Under the pieces are notes generated by a model. It made no database searches. It was not told the origin of the DNA and worked only from the letters and a program-made list of their open reading frames with translations. A stretch of DNA of 64,000 nt from Actinoallomurus bryophytorum (GTDB lineage: Bacteria; Actinomycetota; Actinomycetes; Streptosporangiales; Streptosporangiaceae), in the NCBI RefSeq assembly GCF_006716425.1, contig NZ_VFOZ01000001.1, forward strand, positions 4,960,001 to 5,024,000, read 5' to 3'. Shown here in pieces: positions 1 through 6,722 of this stretch. The position numbers were made by a program, and so were the translations under genes. The stretch's first letter is position 1. The number at the start of each line of letters is the position of its first letter.

Positions 1-1125
1 CTCGGCCGCGCAGAAGTAGGCGATCGTCTCGATCGCGGGTGTGGGCCGGTCGGGGACGTCGGTGGTCACCTCGACCGGGATGGCGCTGCCGAGGGCGAGG
101 CCGGCCAGCGCATCGGGCAGACCGGTGTCGAGGATCGCCGGGTGGATGCCCCTGGCCAGGTCGCGCAGCTCGCCGAGCGCGTCTTTGGCGCCCTGGTGGG
201 CGGCCTCGACCAGCTCGCGGATCTGGGCGAGCTCGGGGCCGTCGTCGCCGAGCTTCTCCTTGGCCAGGCCGAGGTTCATCGCGAGCGCGGCCAGCCGGGC
301 CTGCGCGCCGTCGTGGAGGTCGCGTTCGAGCCGGCGCAGCAGCGCGGCGGAATCGTCCACCGCCTGGGCCCGGGTCTGTTCCAGGTCGCGGACCCGCTGC
401 GTGAGCCTGCCGGGCCCGAGCAGGTTGCGGGTCAGCCACCGGTCCGCCAGCACGACCGCCCTGCTCACCCAGGGCGCGACCAGCAGCGACGCCGCGCCTG
501 CGGCACAGACGAGAAGCGTCCCCGGGTAGGTGGTGATGTGGAACGGACGGGTCCGAAGCGGCGTCAGGAACGGGACCGGACTCAGGTGGACACCGGGCGG
601 GTGGTTGCGGAACAGCCCCCACCACAACGGGTAGCTCAGGTTGGCCAACCCGGTGACCCAGTACTCGAGGGCGTACAGCCCCAGCACCGCGACCGGCACT
701 CTCAGCAGCAGGTACGCCACGGCGCGCCAGCCGGCGCCGTCGCGGAGCCTGGGGTCCAGCCGGCCGAGGACGCCCCGGCCGGGACGGAACGACGGTGGCT
801 CCTCGACCCGCTCGCCGAGCAGCCGGGCCGTCAGACGGCGATGGAACGAGCCGAGCCGCCGCGCGAGGCGGGTCGCCAGAACGAGCAGCACCACCGCACC
901 GACGGCCACGCCGGCGAACGAGACGTTCTCCGGCTTGGCCGGGCCGGGCGCGAGGAACCCCATGATCATGAGGAACGCGAGGGCGCCGACCGGCACGGCG
1001 ATGCCGATCGGCGCCACGACGACGAGGTAGGACAGCTCGGCCCGGGCACGGCGTGTGAAGGGCGCCGTCACGAACGCGGTGAGCGTTCTCCCGGCACTCG
1101 GCGGGTCCGTGGCCACTGCGCTCAT
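1..1125 (-). CDS. Sensor histidine kinase (HisKA_3 type), C-terminus cut by window edge
   Basis: This two-component sensor kinase reads leftwards and runs off the window: 375 codons are present and no stop is reached. Four or five hydrophobic segments fill roughly residues 30-215, like the Sensor domain of actinobacterial NarL-partner kinases. The HisKA_3 dimerisation/phosphoacceptor helix follows, with the motif DLHDGAQARL and phosphoacceptor His near residue 271. The last visible residues (IPVEVTTDVP then IAYFCAAE) match the start of the HATPase domain just before the N-box, so about 70-100 residues are missing. The start is the ATG at 1125, shortly upstream of the ABC permease's stop on the same strand. 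A LuxR-type response regulator would be expected beyond the left edge. The ABC exporter upstream is a plausible target, but this is inference. Confidence 0.9.
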   Translation of the reverse strand, partial: MSAVATDPPSAGRTLTAFVTAPFTRRARAELSYLVVVAPIGIAVPVGALAFLMIMGFLAPGPAKPENVSFAGVAVGAVVLLVLATRLARRLGSFHRRLTARLLGERVEEPPSFRPGRGVLGRLDPRLRDGAGWRAVAYLLLRVPVAVLGLYALEYWVTGLANLSYPLWWGLFRNHPPGVHLSPVPFLTPLRTRPFHITTYPGTLLVCAAGAASLLVAPWVSRAVVLADRWLTRNLLGPGRLTQRVRDLEQTRAQAVDDSAALLRRLERDLHDGAQARLAALAMNLGLAKEKLGDDGPELAQIRELVEAAHQGAKDALGELRDLARGIHPAILDTGLPDALAGLALGSAIPVEVTTDVPDRPTPAIETIAYFCAAE

Positions 1126-1140
1126 CCGTCCATTGTCCGC

Positions 1141-1929
1141 TCAGGCGTCCCGGCGGACCAGGAGCAATGCCCCGGTCCCCAGCACGACGGCGGCGTACAG
1201 GCAGAGCATGGCGAGCCCGGACCACGCCGACAGGAGGTGATGTTGCGCGTCGCTCTGTGGCGTGACCGCGCTGAGCGAGCCCCCGATGATCGAGATCGGA
1301 ACGTATCCGATCACCGGCCGGGCGATCATGGCGATGAACTGCGCCACCACGAACACCCCGCCGACGAGTACGGAGATGGCGGCGGCGGTGTGCCGGACGA
1401 TGGCGCCGATACCGAGACCGAGCAGCCCGATCAGGCACAGCCCGACACCGGTCAGCACGACCGCTCGCAGCACGCCCGGCTGGCCGAGTGAAGGAGCCGG
1501 CACCCTGGCCGGCAGGGCGGCCCCGCCGGCCAGGAACGCGATGAACGCCCCGGCCTCTCCGACCGCCAGCACCGAGACCCCGTACACCGCGGTCTTCGCG
1601 GCCAGCAGCAACCGCCGGTGGGGTACCACGGCCAGGGTGGACCTGATCGCGCCGGAGGAGTACTCACCGGTCATGACGAGCACGCCCAGGACGCCGATCG
1701 TGAGCATCCCGGGGATTACGCCGGCGAGCGCGTTGTTGGTCAGGTCACCGGACGCGTCCTTGGTCTTGGCTCCCACGACGACGGCGATGCCGACCGCGCC
1801 GGCGAAGGTGATCGCCAGGGTCCACCACGTCGAGCGCAGGCTCCACAGCTTGATCCACTCCATCCGCGCCACATGCCGGAACCGGTAGTGCCCGGCCGGT
1901 ACGCGTGACTCCCACGTCGCGGTGGTCAT
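1141..1929 (-). CDS. ABC-2 type transporter permease
   Basis: A 262-residue integral membrane protein with about six hydrophobic segments. It has the N-terminal MEWIKLWSLRSTWW pattern typical of ABC-2 permeases in actinomycete ABC exporters of the bacitracin/lantibiotic-resistance type. Its ATG overlaps the end of the upstream ATPase gene by 4 nt (1926-1929), so the two are translationally coupled and should form one exporter. The histidine kinase gene follows only 15 bp downstream on the same strand. A kinase/exporter operon of this layout often senses and exports cell-envelope-active compounds. The substrate cannot be read from the sequence. Confidence 0.88.
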   Translation of the reverse strand: MTTATWESRVPAGHYRFRHVARMEWIKLWSLRSTWWTLAITFAGAVGIAVVVGAKTKDASGDLTNNALAGVIPGMLTIGVLGVLVMTGEYSSGAIRSTLAVVPHRRLLLAAKTAVYGVSVLAVGEAGAFIAFLAGGAALPARVPAPSLGQPGVLRAVVLTGVGLCLIGLLGLGIGAIVRHTAAAISVLVGGVFVVAQFIAMIARPVIGYVPISIIGGSLSAVTPQSDAQHHLLSAWSGLAMLCLYAAVVLGTGALLLVRRDA

Positions 1930-2693
1930 GACGTCCCTCCTTTTCTCGGCACGGCGAGGTCGCCGCCCCGTATCGCCGGATCGCCTCGGTACTCGGCGCT
2001 GTCACGGGTCAGCTCGAAGAACGCGTCCTCCAGCGAGGCCGACCGGGCGGTCAGCTCGGCGACCGACGTGTCCGCCAGCAGCCGTCCCTGACCGATCACC
2101 ACGAGATGCTCGGCGGTCAGCGCGACCTCGCTGATCAGATGGCTGGAGACGAAGACCGTACGGCCTTCGGCGGCCAGCGACTTCAGCAGGTCGCGGATCC
2201 AGCGGATGCCCTCCGGGTCCAGCCCGTTGACCGGTTCGTCGAACAGCAGCACGCCGGGGTCGCCGAGCAGCGCCGCGGCGATACCGAGCCGCTGGGCCAT
2301 GCCGAGGGAGAACGCCCCCGCCCTTCTCCGCCCGACGCCGGCGAGACCGACCGTGCCGAGGACCTCCTCCACCCGGCGGTCCGGGACACCGTTACCCGCC
2401 GCCAGCGCCCTCAGGTGGGACCGGGCGGACCTGCCGGGATGAAACGCCCTTGCTTCGAGCAGGGCCCCGACCTCGCGCAGCGGCCAGCCCAGCTCGCGGT
2501 ACCGGCGCCCGCCGATCCGCGCGTCTCCGGCGTCCGGCTCGTCCAGGCCCAGGATCATGCGCATCGTGGTGGACTTCCCCGAACCGTTCGGGCCGAGAAA
2601 TCCGGTCACGACACCGGGCCGTACCTCGAAGTCGAGCCGGTCGACGGCGACGGTGGATCCGTAGCGTTTGGTCAATCCACGAGCCTCAATCAC
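1926..2693 (-). CDS. ABC transporter ATP-binding protein (DrrA/BcrA-like)
   Basis: A 255-residue ATPase with a full set of motifs: Walker A GPNGSGKST near residue 36, signature FSLGMAQR near residue 128, Walker B LLFDEP near residue 148, and switch His in SSHLISE. The short C-terminal tail fits the DrrA/BcrA family that pairs with ABC-2 permeases. It is the first gene of a kinase-linked exporter operon (ATPase, permease, then kinase). The start is the ATG at 2693, since little coding signal lies upstream. The signature reads SLGMAQR rather than LSGGQ, a common variant in this family. Confidence 0.92.
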   Translation of the reverse strand: MIEARGLTKRYGSTVAVDRLDFEVRPGVVTGFLGPNGSGKSTTMRMILGLDEPDAGDARIGGRRYRELGWPLREVGALLEARAFHPGRSARSHLRALAAGNGVPDRRVEEVLGTVGLAGVGRRRAGAFSLGMAQRLGIAAALLGDPGVLLFDEPVNGLDPEGIRWIRDLLKSLAAEGRTVFVSSHLISEVALTAEHLVVIGQGRLLADTSVAELTARSASLEDAFFELTRDSAEYRGDPAIRGGDLAVPRKGGTS

Positions 2694-2774
2694 AGGAACT
2701 CCCCATTTCGGTCATGGATGTCACGCTACGAACCCAGGACATCGCGGGGAACGAGGCAATCGCCCGACTTCAGC

Positions 2775-2790
2775 TGGGGGATTTCCCCCA
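2775..2790. terminator. Short perfect palindrome, probable terminator of the 2829-3504 operon
   Basis: TGGGGGA-TT-TCCCCCA is a perfect inverted repeat 39 bp beyond the stop of the 45-residue ORF and 81 bp upstream of the ABC ATPase start. With a 2-nt centre the RNA hairpin would open by a base pair, and there is no U-run. It could equally be an operator for the ABC operon. Confidence 0.4.
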
Positions 2791-2828
2791 CCACCCAGCG
2801 ATCCGCTGGTCACGGGGTGGCCATCGCG

Positions 2829-2966
2829 TCAGGTGTCCTCGTCTTCGCCCGAGGCGTCGGCGTCGGATGCCGGCCGGGGTGAGTCGGGTGACGGGGGTCC
2901 GAGCCAGATGGCGGGCGCATCGGGATTCCACCAGATTCCTGAGCCGCTGTTCGCGCCCATGTTCAT
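2829..2966 (-). CDS. Small Trp-rich acidic peptide, 45 residues, unknown function
   Basis: This tiny ORF begins MNMGANSGSGIWWNPDAPAI, contains three tryptophans in its first 21 residues, and ends in an acidic tail (SDADASGEDEDT). Its ATG overlaps the TGA of the BldC-like gene (ATGA at 2963-2966), which is the main argument that it is translated. No domain is recognised. It is the last member of a three-gene coupled set (95-aa protein, BldC-like HTH, this peptide) divergent from an XRE/DUF397 system. Such small partners in this setting are often regulatory, but no function can be assigned. Confidence 0.55.
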   Translation of the reverse strand: MNMGANSGSGIWWNPDAPAIWLGPPSPDSPRPASDADASGEDEDT

Positions 2967-3220
2967 CGTCCGCCCTTCTCTGTGATTCCCTTGCCGGCCG
3001 ATCGGCCGCCGTTGGTCCATTCCGGCTCGGTGGCCTTCGGGTATTCGCTCAGAATTCCGTTGATCTGCGTGCGTGAATAACGGCGGTGCGCTCCCGGGGT
3101 GCACAACGCGGCGAGCTTGCCCTGGCGTGACCATTGCGCGAGTGTCGCGGGGCGGACGCCGAACAACTGCGCCGCCTCACGCGGCCTGAGCAGATCGTCG
3201 CCTGAGCCGGTGGACTTCAC
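2963..3220 (-). CDS. BldC-like MerR-family helix-turn-helix protein
   Basis: An 85-residue DNA-binding protein. Its core (LLRPREAAQLFGVRPATLAQ, then TPGAHRRYSRTQINGIL) is the winged-HTH/MerR domain shared by BldC and excisionase-like proteins: a helix, then a turn, then the GxHRRY wing. The C-terminal 25 residues are polar and not conserved in BldC. The start is a GTG at 3220 whose GTGA overlaps the stop of the 95-residue gene upstream, so translation is coupled. The stop overlaps the ATG of the 45-residue peptide. Possible roles are repressor of its own divergent promoter or architectural DNA-binding protein. The family is confident, the target is not. Confidence 0.8.
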   Translation of the reverse strand: MKSTGSGDDLLRPREAAQLFGVRPATLAQWSRQGKLAALCTPGAHRRYSRTQINGILSEYPKATEPEWTNGGRSAGKGITEKGGR

Positions 3221-3504
3221 GGGGCGTCCGAGATGACGTGCAGGATCGACGTGACGGCGTACTCGATGTCCCCGGCCGCGCAGATCGGCCCGCCCCAGGA
3301 CCAGTGCCAGGCCAGCGCCTCGTTCTCGTCCGGGCGGAGGGAGATGACCTCGGCCATCAGCGCGTGGCCGCCCAAGGCGCCGATCTTGAGTTTTGTCGAT
3401 GGCTCGATGACCTCCGTGACCAAGCCCTTGAGTTTGCACGCGGCGACGAGCCGGTCGACGTAGCGGTCGGCGCTCTCCCGCGCCTCCGGAGTCGGTGTGA
3501 TCAT
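3217..3504 (-). CDS. Conserved small hypothetical protein of XRE/DUF397 loci, 95 aa
   Basis: A 95-residue soluble protein starting MITPTPEARESADRYVDRLV, with an LKIGALGGHALMAEVISLRP segment and a Trp-rich WHWSWGG stretch. I know this type of protein from actinomycete regulatory loci next to XRE/DUF5753 genes, but it has no assigned function. The ATG at 3504 is chosen over upstream starts because AGGAGC sits about 7 nt before it. The gene is first in a three-gene coupled operon and is divergent from the XRE gene at 3663, sharing a 158-bp promoter region that carries an inverted repeat. Confidence 0.7.
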   Translation of the reverse strand: MITPTPEARESADRYVDRLVAACKLKGLVTEVIEPSTKLKIGALGGHALMAEVISLRPDENEALAWHWSWGGPICAAGDIEYAVTSILHVISDAP

Positions 3505-3566
3505 AAAGTGCTCCTGTCGGAATACGTCCCTACAGACTGGCCCGAGCGCTCTACGATCGAAATGGT

Positions 3567-3623
3567 TCAACGCCTTCCACCGAGTTCCCCACACATTCGT
3601 GCCTGGGAGTGGAATGGCGTTGA
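3567..3623. promoter_or_regulatory. Inverted repeat in divergent promoter of XRE and BldC-like operons
   Basis: TCAACGCC (3567-3574) and GGCGTTGA (3616-3623) are perfect inverted 8-mers 41 bp apart. The match extends outward imperfectly (TTCCA on one arm, TGGAAT on the other). The two half-sites lie between two divergently transcribed regulator genes, so they are a natural candidate operator for the XRE or BldC-like protein. No binding is shown. Confidence 0.4.
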
Positions 3624-3662
3624 GACACTTTTGGCGCAGTGGAATCCGGCGAAAGGGGCAAT

Positions 3663-4439
3663 ATGACAAAGCATCGGAGTCCGACGCTCATCACCTTGGG
3701 GCGTTTGGTACGCACCTTCCGGGACGCGGCCGGCGTCACGCAGAAAGGGCTGGCCGGTGCGCTCGGGTACACGAACGGGTGGGTGAGCAACGTCGAGAAC
3801 GGTCAGTTACGCCCACGCCCCGAGCAGGTGACCGCGCTCGAACACGAACTGGGCGTACCGCCGGGCGCGCTCATGAACGTCTACGAGCAACTCGACGGAG
3901 AGAGCCTGCCGGGCTGGTTCCGCGAGTGGGTGGACGAGGAGGCGGCGGCAGACGTTCTCCGGACCTTCGAACTAGCCCTGGTTCCCGGCCTTCTACAGAC
4001 GGAGGAGTACGCGCGTGCGCTGCTCCCGGCTGATCAGGCGGCCGTCGACCAGCGCATGGCTCGTCAGAAGATCCTGGCGAGGGACCACCCGCCCACCCTG
4101 CATGTCGTGCTCGACGAAGCGGTGCTCTACCGGACACGCGGCGAGGTGAAAATCATGCGAGCCCAATTGGAGCATTTGATCGCATCCGTGGGGCCGCGTC
4201 TCACGCTGCAGATCGTACGATCGGAGAAGAACCCCCGTTCTACGGGCGCGTTCAACATCGCTACCGTCGACGGCTCCGAGGTGGGATACGTCGAAACCAT
4301 CATCCGAGGCATCGTCACGAGCAGCCGCGAGGACATCGCTGAGCTATTGGCCGCCTGGGAGGCCATCAGGACGTTCGCGCTCTCCCAAGAAGAATCAATC
4401 GATTTCATCCGAAAGGTGATCGAGGAGAGATGGACCTGA
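3663..4439 (+). CDS. XRE-family regulator with C-terminal DUF5753 (WhiJ-like)
   Basis: The N-terminal Cro/C1-type helix-turn-helix spans about residues 10-70 (RLVRTFRDAAGVTQKGLAG, then WVSNVENGQLRPRPEQV). A DUF5753 ligand/partner domain follows (SLPGWFREWVDEEAAA, then LVPGLLQTEEYARALLP), ending near residue 255. This is the architecture of the WhiJ/Scr1 family of developmental and stress regulators in Streptomyces, which work with DUF397 partner proteins. The ATG at 3663 is preferred because GAAAGGGG precedes it, although an in-frame GTG lies at 3639. Codon 49 is TTA, so translation may depend on the rare leucyl-tRNA (bldA-type control). Its stop overlaps the first mini-DUF397 ORF by 10 bp. 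Confidence 0.92.
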   Translation: MTKHRSPTLITLGRLVRTFRDAAGVTQKGLAGALGYTNGWVSNVENGQLRPRPEQVTALEHELGVPPGALMNVYEQLDGESLPGWFREWVDEEAAADVLRTFELALVPGLLQTEEYARALLPADQAAVDQRMARQKILARDHPPTLHVVLDEAVLYRTRGEVKIMRAQLEHLIASVGPRLTLQIVRSEKNPRSTGAFNIATVDGSEVGYVETIIRGIVTSSREDIAELLAAWEAIRTFALSQEESIDFIRKVIEERWT

Positions 4440-4528
4440 ACAGCTACGATTGGCGTAAGTCGACTCGCAGTGGCGAGAACGGCGGTACCTGCGTCGAGGT
4501 CGCCGTTGCCGAAAGGGCCGACGCGTGA
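4430..4528 (+). CDS. Mini-DUF397 protein 1 (32 aa)
   Basis: A 32-codon ORF starting MDLNSYDWRKSTRSGENGGT and ending CVEVAVAERADA. It matches only the first half of DUF397, which normally runs on for about 30 more residues (VRDSKDP, then the FTPxEWxAF part). The start overlaps the end of the XRE gene by 10 bp after GAGGAGAG, so it should be translated with it. DUF397 proteins are the partners of XRE/DUF5753 regulators. Here the conserved W, S-x-R-S-G, GxxCVEVA elements remain but the C-terminal half is absent. It could be a functional minimal form or a remnant. Confidence 0.7.
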   Translation: MDLNSYDWRKSTRSGENGGTCVEVAVAERADA

Positions 4529-4617
4529 ACAGCTACGACTGGCGTAAGTCGACCCGCAGTGGCCAGAACGGCGGCGAGTGCGTCGAGATCGCCGTCGCCG
4601 AAAAGGGTCACGCGTAG
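4525..4617 (+). CDS. Mini-DUF397 protein 2 (30 aa), tandem duplicate
   Basis: A second 30-codon ORF, VNSYDWRKSTRSGQNGGECV then EIAVAEKGHA. It is nearly identical to the preceding one over its whole length and is coupled to it by a GTGA overlap (4525-4528). Differences are few and mostly conservative (E to Q, T to E, V to I), as expected after a recent tandem duplication followed by selection. Like its twin it stops right after the GxxCVEVA motif of DUF397. A hairpin follows at 4650-4682. Confidence 0.68.
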   Translation: MNSYDWRKSTRSGQNGGECVEIAVAEKGHA

Positions 4618-4649
4618 GCTCAAAGTCCTTCGTGTGCATCCCCGGGACA

Positions 4650-4682
4650 GTCCCCGACAGCCCGCACTTGGAGGTCGGGGAC
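4650..4682. terminator. Hairpin terminator after the XRE/DUF397 operon
   Basis: GTCCCCGAC (4650-4658) and GTCGGGGAC (4674-4682) form a perfect 9-bp stem with a 15-nt loop, 32 bp after the last mini-DUF397 stop. No U-run follows, as is common in high-GC actinomycetes. Confidence 0.5.
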
Positions 4683-4814
4683 CATCCCGTCGATCGGCGA
4701 TAGTGGTACTCGCGTGACCCGCTTCAGCCCTGCGCCCCTGTCGAAGTCGGTGCGGACACTTCGGCCCTCAATTACAGGATGCGATCGAGCAACTGCATGT
4801 AGTAACATTCGAAC

Positions 4815-6182
4815 ATGAGTTCGGGCAGCGTAGCTTCGGCGACCTCGGCCCTGGAATTGATCCGGGCCGGGTTGACCGAGCTTGCCGCCTGTGACCTCGA
4901 CGCGTACAGCACAGACGGGCTCGGCGAAGAGTGCGCGCGGATCCTGCGAGCCGTCGGCGAACTGCAGCTGGAAGCGGTACGGCGGCTGGCGCGATTCGAG
5001 GCGTTGGGCGGCCCCGCATCCGGTGGCGCGCCATCGCTACAAGCATGGCTAGGACACCGGTGTCGCCTGCGGCCGTGGGAGGCGAAGCAGCTCGCTACAT
5101 CGGCGACCCGCCTCCACCTGCTGGACGAAACCCGCGCCGTTTTCGAGTCGGGCGAGATCGAGTTCGGCGATGTGGCCACCATCGCCGAAGGCGTCGACAA
5201 GGCCGCAGACACAATGCCTCCCGACACAATGCCTCCCGACACAATGCCTCCGGAAACGACGGCTCCGGACACGGCTTCCGGCTGGACTCCGGAAAGGATC
5301 GCGAAGATCGCGCAGCCCATCCTGCTCGAGGCGGCCGGTGAGGTGACTCCGGGCCAGCTGCGCAAGGCCGCCGCCCGCGTCGCGCTGACACTGAACGGCG
5401 AGAATGCCGAGCGGCGGCGGGCCCAGATCGAACGTCAGTCGTTTTTGGACATCGGCCAGACGATGGACGGCGTAGGAGTATTGCGCGGCGACCTCGGTGC
5501 GGCCGATTTCGCCATCTTGGAGAAGACGATCGATGCCTTCGCTCCCCGTCCAGATCCCGGCAGCCCACGATGGGAGAGCCGCCCAGGACACCGCCGCCTG
5601 AAAGGCCTGGTGGCGGCATGCGAGGTCGCACTGAAAACCGCAGGGTGCCATGGATACCGCGAACGGGGCGGCGCGCCGGTGCGGGTTCATCTGATCGCGA
5701 CTCCGGCCACGCTCGACCCCGGTGTTCCGGCCGTACAGGCTCCCCCGGGGCGCACCGAGTACGGCAGCGTCATCTCGGCCACACAGATCCGGGAGATGCT
5801 CCGCCGTCATCACGCGATCATCAGCAAGATCCACCTCGGTCCCGACGGCCGGGTCATCGATCGATTCACCACGCACGGACAGCCGCTGAACTGGGGACGC
5901 ACTCGACGGCTGTTCACCCCGGCCCAACGCGACATCTACCTTGCTGTGTACGCCGGGTGTGCGGCAGAGGGCTGCGACCGGCCGCCGGCATGGGCCGACA
6001 TCGACCACAAGAGGGCATGGGCCGGCGGCGGCCGTACCGACCTGGACAACGGACAGCCACTGTGCCGCTGGCACAACCTGGAAAAGGAACATGGTTACCG
6101 CCATTACGCGCGGCGTCGCCGAGCTGGACCGGATGCCAGCCGATTACGTCAGCCTCCACCGGAAGCTCGGGGAGAGGGTTAG
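4815..6182 (+). CDS. DUF222 / HNH endonuclease (13E12 repeat family)
   Basis: A 455-residue protein of the mycobacterial REP13E12 type: an N-terminal DUF222 helical region (about 1-340) followed by an HNH nuclease module. The module carries CAAEGCDRPPAW near residue 381, DIDHKRAWAGGGRTDLDNG, then PLCRWHN, and the zinc Cys pair and HNH histidines are all present, so the nuclease should be active. Residues around 132-146 contain a small tandem repeat (DTMPP three times), from three 15-bp DNA units. Such genes are multi-copy and mobile-element-like in actinobacteria, without a settled role. It stands alone between two hairpins that share an 11-bp sequence. Confidence 0.88.
   Translation: MSSGSVASATSALELIRAGLTELAACDLDAYSTDGLGEECARILRAVGELQLEAVRRLARFEALGGPASGGAPSLQAWLGHRCRLRPWEAKQLATSATRLHLLDETRAVFESGEIEFGDVATIAEGVDKAADTMPPDTMPPDTMPPETTAPDTASGWTPERIAKIAQPILLEAAGEVTPGQLRKAAARVALTLNGENAERRRAQIERQSFLDIGQTMDGVGVLRGDLGAADFAILEKTIDAFAPRPDPGSPRWESRPGHRRLKGLVAACEVALKTAGCHGYRERGGAPVRVHLIATPATLDPGVPAVQAPPGRTEYGSVISATQIREMLRRHHAIISKIHLGPDGRVIDRFTTHGQPLNWGRTRRLFTPAQRDIYLAVYAGCAAEGCDRPPAWADIDHKRAWAGGGRTDLDNGQPLCRWHNLEKEHGYRHYARRRRAGPDASRLRQPPPEARGEG
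5208..5252. repeat. Three tandem 15-bp units inside the HNH gene
   Basis: The unit GACACAATGCCTCCC occurs three times head to tail (the third with one change near its end), encoding DTMPP repeats in the linker of the DUF222 protein. The length is a multiple of three, so copy-number changes would keep the frame. Confidence 0.85.
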
Positions 6183-6660
6183 CTCCGGCCACTCGGACGG
6201 GATCGACCAGGTCCCAAACGCGTTGGTGCCAGGACGCCACGACAATGACGACTCTCCGCAAGAGGGTGTCGATGCCGAGGTTGAGCGGTGCCAGCGTGGC
6301 CCGTGACCCGGACATCGGCTCGTTGACGGACACCCGGGCATCCCCGCCGCCAGCGCGCCGGGGTTGCCCTCAACCGCGCCGTCGCTGTGCTCGCCGGGCA
6401 CCTCGACGCGCTTCTGGCCCTCCCGGTCACGCGCGCCGATCCGTACGGCACGTCGCGCGCCAGGACAGCCGGACCGATGAAGCGGGCGGTCTCACTGAAG
6501 GAGTTGCCGAAGCCCCCGCCTGGCACCATCGGCCAGGTACGCCCGATCGCCGGGTTGACCCTGGTAATCCGAGAGCTGTCCGCCGCGGATGCCGGAATGG
6601 AGATCAGGGCCCACCTCCCAAAGAGCCACGCGAAGCCTGAGCGATCCGCTGAAAAGCGAT
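6183..6660. other. 478-bp stretch without a supported gene
   Basis: No frame on either strand gives a recognisable protein with a start and ribosome site. A minus-strand frame contains the fragment GFGNSFSETARFIGPAV, faintly like an MFS transporter helix, but it breaks immediately. The stretch may be decayed coding DNA next to the 13E12-type gene. Otherwise I see nothing in it. Confidence 0.4.
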
Positions 6661-6696
6661 GCAGTCCCCGACCCTCACGCGAGGGCCGGGGACTGC
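6661..6696. terminator. Strong hairpin terminator of the GH27 gene
   Basis: GCAGTCCCCG (6661-6670) pairs with CGGGGACTGC (6687-6696), and after one A/C mismatch CCCTC pairs with GAGGG around an ACGC loop. The stem ends 27 bp past the alpha-galactosidase stop. It also closes the region after the HNH gene and is probably bidirectional. Confidence 0.65.
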
Positions 6697-6722
6697 ATGG
6701 CGACCATTCGATCCTGAATGGG

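Noticed and set aside
142-1491. Long plus-strand open frame (449 codons) opposite the kinase and permease
   Set aside because: Arg/Gly/Pro-rich composition without family features; the minus strand encodes clear kinase and ABC permease motifs.
6183-6530. Possible remnant of an MFS transporter or other gene after the HNH gene
   Set aside because: Only one short stretch is suggestive and the frame breaks at once; not enough to name a pseudogene.
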